Below are positions 26,693-34,928 of a stretch of DNA of 64,000 bases, piece after piece; the first letter of the stretch is position 1; every line of letters begins with the position of its first letter. A program made the position numbers and the translations under genes. This DNA is from Paenibacillus sedimenti (GTDB lineage Bacteria; Bacillota; Bacilli; Paenibacillales; NBRC-103111), in contig NZ_JACVVD010000002.1 of NCBI RefSeq assembly GCF_014534655.1, forward strand, positions 620,001 through 684,000, written 5' to 3'. The notes beneath the pieces are model-generated. The model did no database searches. It saw only the letters and a program-made list of their open reading frames with translations, and was not told where the DNA came from.

Positions 26693-26721
26693 TTGACTTT
26701 TGCTCCATACTTGCATATTAT
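26693..26721 (+). promoter_or_regulatory. Promoter of the TetR gene
   Basis: TTGACT at 26693-26698 and TATTAT at 26716-26721 are separated by 17 bases. The palindromic operator starts at the last base of the -10 box. Confidence 0.75.
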
Positions 26722-26740
26722 TTATTTATCGATAAATAAA
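26721..26740. promoter_or_regulatory. 20-bp palindromic operator, copy 1 (TetR autoregulation)
   Basis: TTTATTTATCGATAAATAAA is a perfect palindrome just downstream of the -10 box of the TetR gene. The same sequence with TA in place of the central CG recurs at 27347-27366 before the next operon. Confidence 0.8.
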
Positions 26741-26754
26741 GAAAGGTGGTAGTT

Positions 26755-27267
26755 ATGGTCGTCCGCGAAGATCGCAAAGAACAAATCATGGACAAAGCCG
26801 TAGGGATATTCGCGGAGTTGGGGTATTATAAGGCAACAACGGCACTAGTGGCCAAAGCGGCTGGAGTTACACAGCCCTATGTGTTTCACTTTTTTAAAAA
26901 TAAGGAAGAGCTCTTCAACGCTGTCATCGACCGGGCAGTCAGCCGGATTTACGAAACCTTTTCCCAGGTTGAAGCTCCTGCCGATCAATTGACGAAAACG
27001 ATGGGGCACGCGTTCATGCAAATCATGTACGCTCATCGGGATGAAATTATGCTGGTCATGCAATCGCACGCTATTTCCGAGCCCGTGATTCGAGAGCATG
27101 TCAGAGAGAAACACCGGATCATTCATAAATCCATTATTGCGAAATTTGAAAAAGCCGGGATTCCGAACGCTGAAGAGGCAGCCAGTCAATTTTATGGCAT
27201 GGGCTACCTGATCACGGTATCGGAAGTGTTGGATTTGCCTGAATTGCTTTGCTTTAAAGATCAATGA
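26755..27267 (+). CDS. TetR-family transcriptional regulator
   Basis: A 170-residue regulator. The N-terminal helix-turn-helix is clear: KEQIMDKAVGIFAELGYYKATTALVAKAAGVTQPYVFHFFKNKEELF in consecutive segments, followed by a helical ligand domain ending DLPELLCFKDQ. The ATG at 26755 is preferred (AAAGGTGG upstream) over a GTG at 26746. It lies between two copies of a perfect palindrome, one on its own promoter and one before the downstream membrane-protein genes, so it probably represses both. Confidence 0.88.
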   Translation: MVVREDRKEQIMDKAVGIFAELGYYKATTALVAKAAGVTQPYVFHFFKNKEELFNAVIDRAVSRIYETFSQVEAPADQLTKTMGHAFMQIMYAHRDEIMLVMQSHAISEPVIREHVREKHRIIHKSIIAKFEKAGIPNAEEAASQFYGMGYLITVSEVLDLPELLCFKDQ

Positions 27268-27303
27268 AACCTAGTTCACCAAAATGACCCAGCAGCATAA
27301 GCA

Positions 27304-27337
27304 ATAAAAAGGCAGCAATGATACTGCCTTTTTATTC
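27304..27337 (+). terminator. Hairpin terminator after the TetR gene
   Basis: AAAAAGGCAG and CTGCCTTTTT form a stem around CAATGATA. The next operon must therefore start from its own promoter. Confidence 0.8.
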
Positions 27338-27346
27338 CCTCAATAA

Positions 27347-27366
27347 TTTATTTATTAATAAATAAA
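27347..27366. promoter_or_regulatory. 20-bp palindromic operator, copy 2 (membrane-protein operon)
   Basis: TTTATTTATTAATAAATAAA is perfectly palindromic (22 bp including flanking A and T) and differs from the copy at 26721-26740 only in the two central bases. It lies 44 bases before the start of the next gene. Confidence 0.8.
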
Positions 27367-27410
27367 TCATTTCCCGAATGGAAAGAAAATCAGAAAGGAA
27401 TGATCATTGG

Positions 27411-28298
27411 ATGAAGAAAACGATTAACAAAACAGCCGAGGCAACGGAGATGAAGTTGTTCGCTGGAGAAAAACTGCTTGTCATTCTCAGTCTTATTGGC
27501 TTTGCACTTGCCGCAGGCATCGCCCTGTACATCAGCTTGTATGGATCGGTCATTTTGCCGGAAGGTGACGTGGAGCGAGCGTTTTCGTTCAATGCTGCCA
27601 TTGCGATGTTCATTTTGTCCATAGCGGCGATATTACCGATATCTGGACTAAGCTCCAGCAAACGAAAAAGTATTCGCTGGTTTTTCATACCGGCTACCTT
27701 GTATGCTTATGGGATCGAAACCATACAGCACTTTCGAGGTTTTAATCCTCGTTTTTCACGTGCAGGATCTATCATCGACAATGTAGCGGGCATTTTATTC
27801 GGTATCGATTCGCTGTTGATCATTGTAGTGACCGCACTGTTCGCCATCCCGTTCTTTCGCCGAAAACGCCCGCACGAACGACCGCTTGTTGTACTCGGTA
27901 TCCGCTATGCGTTTGTTTCGACCATGGTTGCTTTCGCCGCAGGTCTGTGGATGATTGTGGAGCAAGGCCGCTATACAGGAGCGGCAGGTAATTTGATCGT
28001 CCTTCACGGTTTAGGATTTCATGCGTTGCAGGCATTACCATTCCTCGGGTGGCTGCTTGAGAGGGCACGTTCGGACGTGCAGCGTGCGAGACGCATGATC
28101 CATACCGGTAGCATCGTTTGGTCGATCTCAATACTTCTGGTTGGCCTGCAAACCGCCCTTGGACGCACCGTTTTTGAATGGACGCCACTGCCTCTCCTTG
28201 CCGGAGCCGCCTTGATCGTCTGGCTAGCCGCTTTTGTTATCGCCGGTCTTGAACTCTTAAGGTCGACGAAGGTGTCAGAAACACCGAATCCCCTTTAA
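27411..28298 (+). CDS. Polytopic membrane protein of unknown function
   Basis: A 295-residue protein I do not recognise by family. It shows about seven or eight hydrophobic segments, the first at about residues 22-45 after a charged head, with a conserved-looking loop YGIETIQHFRGFNPRFSR and HGLGFHALQALPFLGWLLER. No enzymatic motif is evident. It is 33 bases before a DUF4281 membrane protein and both lie behind the second TetR palindrome, so they are probably one regulated module. The ATG at 27411 has AGAAAGGA 11 bases upstream. Confidence 0.7.
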   Translation: MKKTINKTAEATEMKLFAGEKLLVILSLIGFALAAGIALYISLYGSVILPEGDVERAFSFNAAIAMFILSIAAILPISGLSSSKRKSIRWFFIPATLYAYGIETIQHFRGFNPRFSRAGSIIDNVAGILFGIDSLLIIVVTALFAIPFFRRKRPHERPLVVLGIRYAFVSTMVAFAAGLWMIVEQGRYTGAAGNLIVLHGLGFHALQALPFLGWLLERARSDVQRARRMIHTGSIVWSISILLVGLQTALGRTVFEWTPLPLLAGAALIVWLAAFVIAGLELLRSTKVSETPNPL

Positions 28299-28331
28299 AA
28301 CTAATTTTGCCTGGAGAGGAGGACCTTCAAT

Positions 28332-28766
28332 ATGTATGAAAAATTGTTTGCCCTCGCTAGTATTGCTACGCCGTTCTGGTTGCTTATGATGCTGCTTCCA
28401 TCATGGAGGGTCACACGGTTTCTGGCGAATTCGGCCATTTTTCCTATCTATCTTGCTGTACTGTACGCTGTCGGGATCGTCGCGGCGATCGGAAGCATGG
28501 GCTTTGGCTTTATGCAGGATTTCGGTTCGGTGGAAGGTGTCATCCGGCTGATGTCTAACCCGGACTTCGCCTTGCTCGTCTGGCTGCATATTCTCTGCTT
28601 CGATCAGGCGGTCGGCCATTACGTCTATCGGGATAATATGGAACATCGGTATGTTCCGCTTCCGGTGCAGTCAATCCTCTTATTTCTTATTCTTATGTTC
28701 GGTCCATTCGGGTTCTTGTGTTATCTTGCACTGCGAGCGATACGGAAACGGGCGAAAGTTAGGTAA
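28332..28766 (+). CDS. ABA4-like (DUF4281) membrane protein
   Basis: A 144-residue protein with four membrane spans. It has the family hallmarks FDQAVGHYVYRDN and a C-terminal GPFGFLCYLALR. The plant relative ABA4 takes part in neoxanthin formation; in bacteria the role is unknown. GAGAGGAGG precedes the ATG. It forms an apparent operon with the preceding membrane protein. Confidence 0.8.
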   Translation: MYEKLFALASIATPFWLLMMLLPSWRVTRFLANSAIFPIYLAVLYAVGIVAAIGSMGFGFMQDFGSVEGVIRLMSNPDFALLVWLHILCFDQAVGHYVYRDNMEHRYVPLPVQSILLFLILMFGPFGFLCYLALRAIRKRAKVR

Positions 28767-28777
28767 ATCATCATTGT

Positions 28778-28818
28778 AAAAAGACAAACAGGCTGCCGCG
28801 GCAGCCTGTTGCTTTTAC
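28778..28818. terminator. Bidirectional hairpin terminator
   Basis: AACAGGCTGCCG and CGGCAGCCTGTT form a perfect 24-bp palindrome with T-rich sequence on both sides, between the convergent DUF4281 gene and queF. Confidence 0.85.
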
Positions 28819-28825
28819 AATCTAT

Positions 28826-29326
28826 TTATCGGTTATCGATTTTTTCCGGATACAAATCATGGTTTAACAATCGATGCTCGGCCATCGCCTCGTACTTCGT
28901 TCCAGGCTTGCCGTAGTTGCAGTATGGATCAATGGAAATACCGCCACGTGGCGTGAATTTTCCCCAAACCTCGATGTAGCGCGGGTCCATCAGATCGATC
29001 AAATCATTCATAATGATATTCATGCAGTCTTCATGGAAATCTCCATGATTCCGGAAGCTGAACAAGTACAGCTTGAGCGATTTGCTCTCCACCATTTTAA
29101 TGTTCGGGATGTAGGAGATGTAGAGTGTTGCAAAATCCGGCTGCCCTGTAATCGGACAAAGACTGGTAAATTCCGGAAAGTTGAACTTGACGAAATAATC
29201 GCGGTTCGGATGCTTGTTGTCGAATGCTTCCAACAACTTTGGATCATAGCTGAAAATGTACTTGGTTCCTTGATTGCCGAGCAACGTAATATCTTTCAAA
29301 TCTTCACGGCTTCTGCCTGCTGACAT
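28826..29326 (-). CDS. queF: NADPH-dependent 7-cyano-7-deazaguanine reductase QueF
   Basis: Reduces the nitrile preQ0 to preQ1 in queuosine synthesis. The 166-residue unimodular form has catalytic Cys57 in [14 protein letters not shown] with Asp64, and the substrate residues His98-Glu99 in [11 protein letters not shown], matching the Bacillus enzyme with a two-residue offset. AAAGGGGAT decides the start at 29326. The other queuosine genes (queC, D, E) are not beside it. Its leader carries a preQ1-I riboswitch, closing a feedback loop on its own product. Confidence 0.95.
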   Translation of the reverse strand: MSAGRSREDLKDITLLGNQGTKYIFSYDPKLLEAFDNKHPNRDYFVKFNFPEFTSLCPITGQPDFATLYISYIPNIKMVESKSLKLYLFSFRNHGDFHEDCMNIIMNDLIDLMDPRYIEVWGKFTPRGGISIDPYCNYGKPGTKYEAMAEHRLLNHDLYPEKIDNR

Positions 29327-29378
29327 GGGTATATCCCCTTTCTTTTCTGAACGAAAAGAAGACATTCAAACTAAAAAA

Positions 29379-29408
29379 TACGAAAAAAACGACACCTGTG
29401 GTACGTTT
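29379..29408 (-). terminator. Terminator of the preQ1 riboswitch expression platform
   Basis: On the minus strand AACGTACC and GGTGTCGTT can pair and are followed by TTTTTTCG. It lies immediately 3' of the aptamer, as expected for transcriptional switching. Confidence 0.6.
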
Positions 29409-29409
29409 T

Positions 29410-29456
29410 CCTTAGTTTTTTAACGAGGGAGTTTGCGAACCTCTCCTAGCAGCATG
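29410..29456 (-). ncRNA. preQ1-I riboswitch
   Basis: Read on the minus strand, AGAGGTTCGC, AAACTCCCTC and the A-rich tail TTAAAAAACTAAGG appear in order and match the class I preQ1 aptamer pseudoknot, about 85 bases upstream of queF. It is one of the smallest aptamers. The call rests on the remembered consensus and the fitting downstream gene. Confidence 0.9.
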
Positions 29457-29544
29457 ATTATGCTTCTAGATTTGTCTTCTTTAGTTTTCTCTTGAAACTG
29501 TATCATAATCGAGTGAAAAATGCACGCAAATGAATATTGGGAGT

Positions 29545-32205
29545 CTATGGCAGTATTTGCACGAACCCATTGGTTCCATCAACCCGGATATAAGCGCCGT
29601 CTTTAATCAGTTCCGTAGCTTTTTCAATTCCAACAACAGCTGGAATGCCATATTCACGGGCAATCACCGAACCGTGTGTCATCATGCCGCCGACTTCCGT
29701 AATGAGTCCAACTACCGAGGTAAATAGCGGAGTCCATCCGGGATCCGTATAGGGCGCGACTAGAATTTCTCCGGGATTCAGCTTGGCATCCTCCGGTTTG
29801 AGAACGACCCTCGCAATTCCTTCTATAACCCCCGCAGAAACCGGTGTCCCCAAGAGAGCTCCTTCCGGTGCTTGAACATCACGCAGTTTGCCGGTAATGA
29901 TCTCTCCTTCACTGGTCATTACGCGGGGAGATTTCAGTTTGTGATATAGCTCATGCTGCTTTTCTCTTGCTTCCACGGTTTCTTGAATATTTACTGAATA
30001 TCGGTTCTCTAACAATGCGATAAGTTCTTCCAGATTCAAATAAAATACATCCTCTTCACGCCTCAGTATACCTTTTCCGACAAGAATGCGCGCTTCTTCC
30101 ATAATACCGCGTTTGTATATATCCAGAAGGATAACCAGCGTAAATTTGTGATGCTCTCGCATACCCATCAGATTACGATACTGCTTGACTAACCGGGAGA
30201 TCCTGCCTTTCTCCATAGAACCAAACATCGAAACAATCTCTTTCGCCGCCAGTTCTGCCTCCATTTCACCTTGTTTGAATTTCTTCCTGTGTTCCCCAAA
30301 AGACGATGTCCGGATATTGCTGATTATGGAAGGTACAAGCTGTGTAGGTTCCTCTCTCCATCTCGGTTTCGTAATATCGATTTCACCGACACATCGCATG
30401 CCGTATTTTTTCAAGAAGCGTTCTATTTCACGTTTAAACTCGGCTCCGCCGGGAAGTTCAATCAGGTCTTCATAAAAACGGCTGTTCGTTGCTTTTTGTA
30501 AATAATCGATAACCTCAGGGTAATTTCTGATCTTATCGGCAAGGTCGCCTATCTCCTGACCGATTTCAGTTGTGACATTGCCAGGCAGGGATTTGTACAA
30601 TTGGCTTAATAAGAAAGCAGCTCGCTCATCGCCAACCTTTTTCTTCAGCTTCTTCTCGAGAGATCCAGCCGCGAGAACTCCTGTGACGAGGTATACGGCA
30701 ATCTTAGACAGCACGCTGGATATCATATTTCCCATGCCTTGCTGAATCAGGCGAATCCGGTCCGCCCCTGACGCGGCAAATATATCCTGCTCGTTTTCCT
30801 TCATAATATGCTCAATAAGGGCTTCTGCATTATTTTTAGCCTTTGTAGGGTCTTTCACTAACAAGTTGTTGACAACCTTCATAGCGGTTGGAAGGATGAC
30901 CGGTGCCAATCTCTTAATAACCCGTAATATTTCCTTCTTCGGTAAGGAAGTATGACGAAATTCTTCACGCTTCGTTACTTCAGATAAAGCGGATGCCATT
31001 AATTCATCCATCCCTTTTAATACGGTAAGTATTCTGTTTCGAGCGGGTTCTACGGAAAGGACTCCTGTAAAATCGGCAAACGCCCTTCCGCCTGCATCGT
31101 GAAATATCTGTTGTTCCGAAGAAGCAGGGTCTTTCCTTATTATATTGAGAACGTTACTTACAAGCGATATGGCCAAAGGCTTCATCGGATCGGTCATCAT
31201 TTGGATATAGCCAAAATTAATGTATACATGCAATTTATGATCTGTAACAGGCGGCACCGGATATAAGGATGTAATGGGCCGACTCTGCAGAACATAAAAC
31301 TTCCCTTCGGCATATCCCCATTCAATGTCTTGCTCTGAACCATAATGGGCCTCGATTTTCTGACCTAATTTTTCCAGCTCGACAATTTTATCATCAGGTA
31401 AAGCCTGTATTTCTTGTTCGGCTAAAGGGAGATTCTTAGTAATAGTCCCTCCGGCAGGAACAGCATAGATTGCAATCTCCTTCTTCGAAATTTGTTTTTT
31501 AATGATTCTGCCTGACCTGACTTGGTACAAATCCGCAGTGACCAAGCCTGATACGAGGGCTTCACCCAATCCGAAGCTTGCATCTATGGAAACGGTTTTA
31601 CGGTGACCCGTGATGGGATCTGCCGTAAACATAATTCCGGAAACTTCAGGGAAAACCATCTCTTGAACCACAACAGAAAGAAAAACGGTACGGTGCTCAT
31701 ATCCGTTTTTCGTACGATAGGAGATTCCACGGTCGGTGAACAATGAAGCCCAGCAATTTTGTACGGATTTGAGAAGCTGCTCCAGCCCACAGACATTCAA
31801 ATACGTATCCTGCTGTCCTGCGAATGAGGCAGTCGGCAAGTCCTCGGCCGTTGCACTGGAGCGAACTGCATAAGCTTTTCTTGTAACTGATTGTTCCCAT
31901 GCATTTGAAATAGCTGATTTAATATCGTCAGGCATAGAAATAGAGGTCAGATGCTCCCGAATCCGCTGTCCCCATATCCGAATTTGCTCCAAATCATCAT
32001 GGCTGATCCGACCAAGCTGATCGAAAAACTCGTCCATCTCTGTACTTGTTTGTATAAACGTACGGTAAGCATAAGTCGACACACAGAATCCTTGAGGAAC
32101 CGGTAAACCGGCTTTCGTCATTTCACCGAGATTTGCACCTTTTCCACCCACGTAAGGCAAATGGGATTTATCGATTTCATTGAAGTTCAGAACATATTTC
32201 TCCAT
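29545..32205 (-). CDS. rph: Rifampin phosphotransferase-like PEP-synthase family enzyme
   Basis: An 886-residue dikinase-type enzyme. Order of domains: N-terminal ATP-grasp (GGKGANLGEMTKAG, AVRSSATAEDLPTASFAGQQ, DIEWGY...LQSRPI), a long central region of about 430 residues, and a C-terminal swivelling His domain with GGMMTHGSVIAREYGIPAVVG. The phospho-His lies 43 residues from the C terminus, as in characterised rifampin phosphotransferases, which transfer the beta-phosphate of ATP to the antibiotic. The architecture differs from PEP synthase, which has a C-terminal barrel. Start at ATG 32205 (GGAGG 11 bases upstream) or TTG 32211 (5 bases). The substrate is not proven; some relatives (YvkC-like) have no shown activity. 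Confidence 0.82.
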   Translation of the reverse strand: MEKYVLNFNEIDKSHLPYVGGKGANLGEMTKAGLPVPQGFCVSTYAYRTFIQTSTEMDEFFDQLGRISHDDLEQIRIWGQRIREHLTSISMPDDIKSAISNAWEQSVTRKAYAVRSSATAEDLPTASFAGQQDTYLNVCGLEQLLKSVQNCWASLFTDRGISYRTKNGYEHRTVFLSVVVQEMVFPEVSGIMFTADPITGHRKTVSIDASFGLGEALVSGLVTADLYQVRSGRIIKKQISKKEIAIYAVPAGGTITKNLPLAEQEIQALPDDKIVELEKLGQKIEAHYGSEQDIEWGYAEGKFYVLQSRPITSLYPVPPVTDHKLHVYINFGYIQMMTDPMKPLAISLVSNVLNIIRKDPASSEQQIFHDAGGRAFADFTGVLSVEPARNRILTVLKGMDELMASALSEVTKREEFRHTSLPKKEILRVIKRLAPVILPTAMKVVNNLLVKDPTKAKNNAEALIEHIMKENEQDIFAASGADRIRLIQQGMGNMISSVLSKIAVYLVTGVLAAGSLEKKLKKKVGDERAAFLLSQLYKSLPGNVTTEIGQEIGDLADKIRNYPEVIDYLQKATNSRFYEDLIELPGGAEFKREIERFLKKYGMRCVGEIDITKPRWREEPTQLVPSIISNIRTSSFGEHRKKFKQGEMEAELAAKEIVSMFGSMEKGRISRLVKQYRNLMGMREHHKFTLVILLDIYKRGIMEEARILVGKGILRREEDVFYLNLEELIALLENRYSVNIQETVEAREKQHELYHKLKSPRVMTSEGEIITGKLRDVQAPEGALLGTPVSAGVIEGIARVVLKPEDAKLNPGEILVAPYTDPGWTPLFTSVVGLITEVGGMMTHGSVIAREYGIPAVVGIEKATELIKDGAYIRVDGTNGFVQILP

Positions 32206-32607
32206 AATCAATGATTCCTCCACAGGCAGAAATTTTTCAATATCCATCAAAAACAAGGGTCCAATCCTCATAACTTCATCTTTTACATGGATTAAGATCT
32301 CTTTTATTATAAATAAGGGATCGGATTGGGGCAGATCAGAAATACTTAGAATTTGACTGATTCAGAGCCAAATGGAACAGCAGGAGCTGTGAGGGCTGTA
32401 CCTTAACGAACAAAGTCTATAATCAAGGAACTTCAAGACGCTGTTATTGTAATAATAGTATGTAAAATAAGCATAAAGACCAAAGGTCTATGAACAGCGA
32501 ACATTGTTCGTTATTTATAGACTTTTGGTCGTTCGAAGGCTATTTTGTTGATTCCTTACATTATTGCGTCATTTGGTTCTCTATTTGCGACTCTTGTTCT
32601 TTACACA
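32206..32607. other. Intergenic stretch upstream of rph
   Basis: No gene is visible. It should hold the rph promoter on the minus strand and the end of the MFS transcript. The main feature is the long inverted repeat at 32478-32530, listed separately. Confidence 0.5.
32478..32530. repeat. 53-bp imperfect inverted repeat
   Basis: The left arm starts GACCAAAGGTCTAT and ends GCGAACA; the right arm starts TGTTCGTT and ends ATAGACTTTTGGTC. The 26-base arms meet almost without a loop and differ at five positions. No clean T run follows, so it is an unusual terminator for the MFS gene, or a protein site or relic of a small mobile element. Confidence 0.7.
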
Positions 32608-33864
32608 CTATAATACCTCGTCACGCTTCCTCAGCCAACGATACAGCATAAAGCTCACAATCGAGCACAGAAGCGCACAACCCCCGATGAACACATACCC
32701 GGCTTGAAGCCCCTTGATCAACCCCTCATTCGGATGAGCGGCATCCGAGAACATGAGCTTGAATCCATCCGTGATGGCTCCTACCAGAAAATTGCCGATA
32801 ACGCTGGCGATTCCCATCAAGGTAACGGTGAAGGTAATGGCCGTATCGCTTCCATTAGGGTAACGTTTGGCCAAAAAGGCCATGACGGTCGGATAAATCG
32901 GTGCGATACCGACTCCAGCGAGTGCAAAGAGGAATGCACCGGAAGGACCGACAGCAATAGCTGCCAGCGAACAAATGCCGGAAAACGCCGAAAGTACGAT
33001 GAGTGATACCACGAAGCCTATTTTATCTGTAAGCGGACCTAGCACAAGTCTTGCCAGTGTAAAACAAAGGAAGAATAAAGAAAGCATGCCGGCTGCGGAA
33101 GTCATTTCCCATTGATAGGCTTTTTCCAGAAAATTGACGAGCCAGCTTCCGATGGATAGTTCGGATACGACGCCAAAGGACAGAATGACGACCATGAACC
33201 AGGCTACGGGATCACGGGCATAGGCTTTTAATGTAATTTGATGCTCTACAGCAACATCATCGCCTGGAAATCGGGTAACAAGGGCTGGTATCATGGGGAG
33301 TGCAGCTAACGACAGCATAAGCAGATACATCCCGCGCCAACCTAATTCAGTTCCAAAAAGGGCAGCACCCATTAAGCTGGATGCAATGACTGGTGCGACG
33401 ATAGAGCTCAGACCATAAAAAAAGTGAGCTAAATTCATCATCATGCCTGTATTTCTAACAAAAATACGCGCCCCCAGTATGGCTAACGCGATCTCAAGCA
33501 TGCCGTTGCCGATGTACATGAAAAAGTAAGAAGAAGCGAAGGAAAAAAAGTGCTGAGATAAGGCAATGAGAATGCCGGAAACAACCATGAAGCCGAAAGC
33601 GATCAAGCTCGTCAGCTTCAGGCCATATTTACGGGCCATTACCCCTGTGAAGCTGCATGCGAGCAAATAACCGAGAGAGTTTAGGGAGAGCAACGAGCCA
33701 ATTTGCCATTCATCCAAGGCAAAATCGGTCTGTATGCGCGGAATGGCTGGCCCTTTAATATTTTCAGAAAAACCGAATATCAGAAATCCGGTAAAAACGA
33801 TAACCAATAGCAGGTAGTAGTTCTTGCCTGATACGATAGATGAAGCTTGCTGATTTGCATTCAC
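32608..33864 (-). CDS. MFS permease, FucP/YfkF-like
   Basis: A 418-residue transporter with 12 predicted spans. It begins with FGFSENIKGPAIPRIQTDF in helix 1, the helix 2-3 loop GVMARKYGLKL, and PLTDKIGF in the second half. Substrate unknown; the closest look is to fucose-permease-type MFS proteins. It begins with GTG at 33864, with GGAGG upstream, 35 bases after the LysR gene on the same strand, so the two are probably co-transcribed. Confidence 0.8.
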   Translation of the reverse strand: MNANQQASSIVSGKNYYLLLVIVFTGFLIFGFSENIKGPAIPRIQTDFALDEWQIGSLLSLNSLGYLLACSFTGVMARKYGLKLTSLIAFGFMVVSGILIALSQHFFSFASSYFFMYIGNGMLEIALAILGARIFVRNTGMMMNLAHFFYGLSSIVAPVIASSLMGAALFGTELGWRGMYLLMLSLAALPMIPALVTRFPGDDVAVEHQITLKAYARDPVAWFMVVILSFGVVSELSIGSWLVNFLEKAYQWEMTSAAGMLSLFFLCFTLARLVLGPLTDKIGFVVSLIVLSAFSGICSLAAIAVGPSGAFLFALAGVGIAPIYPTVMAFLAKRYPNGSDTAITFTVTLMGIASVIGNFLVGAITDGFKLMFSDAAHPNEGLIKGLQAGYVFIGGCALLCSIVSFMLYRWLRKRDEVL

Positions 33865-33899
33865 CTGAAAAGTCCTCCATTACAAGTTGTGACTTTCGC

Positions 33900-34784
33900 T
33901 TATTCAGCCGTAAGCCCGCTGATAAATGACTTGAATTCCCGCATCGCGTAGGACTGGTATTTAACTTTATGGCTGATGACGACTAACTCCCAAGGGATGG
34001 AGGGATCGGTTAGCTCTACCGTTGTGCAGTCCGGATTCACGATCTTGCTGCAAATCGCTTCCGGCATGATGGATATGCCCAAATTCGCGGCTACCATTTC
34101 TGCAAGCAAATCCCACTGTGAGCTTTCGTACACAACATCCGGATCGAAGCCGATGCTCCGACAAGCGCGTATGACGTGATTCCTGACCGCATAGCTGTTC
34201 GGGAACAAAATGAAAGGTTCGTTTCTCAGCTTCTGCAAGGGAACGGAAGGCTGCTGTGCCAGCGGATGCTCACGGTGCAGAACGAGCGCCAGCTTTTGAT
34301 TCAAGAACGGAAGAATTTCAAATGCTTCAGCATCGACCGGTGACACGACGACTCCCATTTCCAGACTCCCGTCGAGGACTAGTCCTTCTACTTTTTTGGC
34401 GCCCTCCTCCACGATCTGAAAGTATATATTCGGGTACAGCTTCTGAAACTTCGCAATGACACGCGGGAAAAAGACAGAGCTAATGACGGGCGGCAGCCCG
34501 ATTTTGATCGTGCCGGTTTTCAGGTTGGAAGCATCTTCTATCGCAGTATATAAGTTCTGAACAGATTGCATAATGATTTGAATTTGTTCAACCGCAGCGA
34601 TCCCGGCGTCTGTCAGCTTCACATATTTGCCGGTTCGGTCGAATAAAGTGACGCCGAGCTCCTCCTCGAGGCCTTTGACCATTTTACTTAAAGTAGGTTG
34701 GGTTAGATGCAGGTTTTCTGCGGCTTTCGTAAAATTTTGCTGCTTAGCGATTTCCAGCAGATACGATAATTGCCTTAAATCCAT
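33900..34784 (-). CDS. LysR-family transcriptional regulator
   Basis: A 294-residue LysR regulator. The N-terminal winged HTH (residues 1-60: MDLRQLSYLLEIAKQQNF, LTQPTLSKMVKGLEEELG) precedes a two-lobed effector domain (about 90-290). It is divergent from the ketone-body operon at 34929, the standard layout for a LysR activator of a catabolic operon, and an inverted repeat with LysR character lies between them. The effector is unknown; 3-hydroxybutyrate or acetoacetate is the natural guess. Confidence 0.9.
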   Translation of the reverse strand: MDLRQLSYLLEIAKQQNFTKAAENLHLTQPTLSKMVKGLEEELGVTLFDRTGKYVKLTDAGIAAVEQIQIIMQSVQNLYTAIEDASNLKTGTIKIGLPPVISSVFFPRVIAKFQKLYPNIYFQIVEEGAKKVEGLVLDGSLEMGVVVSPVDAEAFEILPFLNQKLALVLHREHPLAQQPSVPLQKLRNEPFILFPNSYAVRNHVIRACRSIGFDPDVVYESSQWDLLAEMVAANLGISIMPEAICSKIVNPDCTTVELTDPSIPWELVVISHKVKYQSYAMREFKSFISGLTAE

Positions 34785-34802
34785 CAGGGATCAACTCCGA
34801 CC

Positions 34803-34837
34803 CATAGATAATTTGCATGGTAATGATTCTATCTATG
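34803..34837. promoter_or_regulatory. Inverted repeat, probable LysR-type binding site
   Basis: CATAGATA at 34803-34810 and TATCTATG at 34830-34837 are exact inverted repeats 19 bases apart, between divergent lysR and the GntP-type permease gene. Confidence 0.6.
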
Positions 34838-34885
34838 AATTTTACCTCTGGTCAGGGTCGATGTAAACTGAATACTAAGAACGAA

Positions 34886-34899
34886 TGTAAGCGTTTTAT
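34886..34899 (+). promoter_or_regulatory. Candidate cre (CcpA) site
   Basis: TGTAAGCGTTTTAT matches the catabolite-response consensus except at the conserved C near the end. It lies 30 bases before the permease start, where binding would block transcription. This fits sugar repression of ketone-body use. Confidence 0.45.
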
Positions 34900-34928
34900 A
34901 TTTATCGACAAAGAGGAGCAGTGAACAG

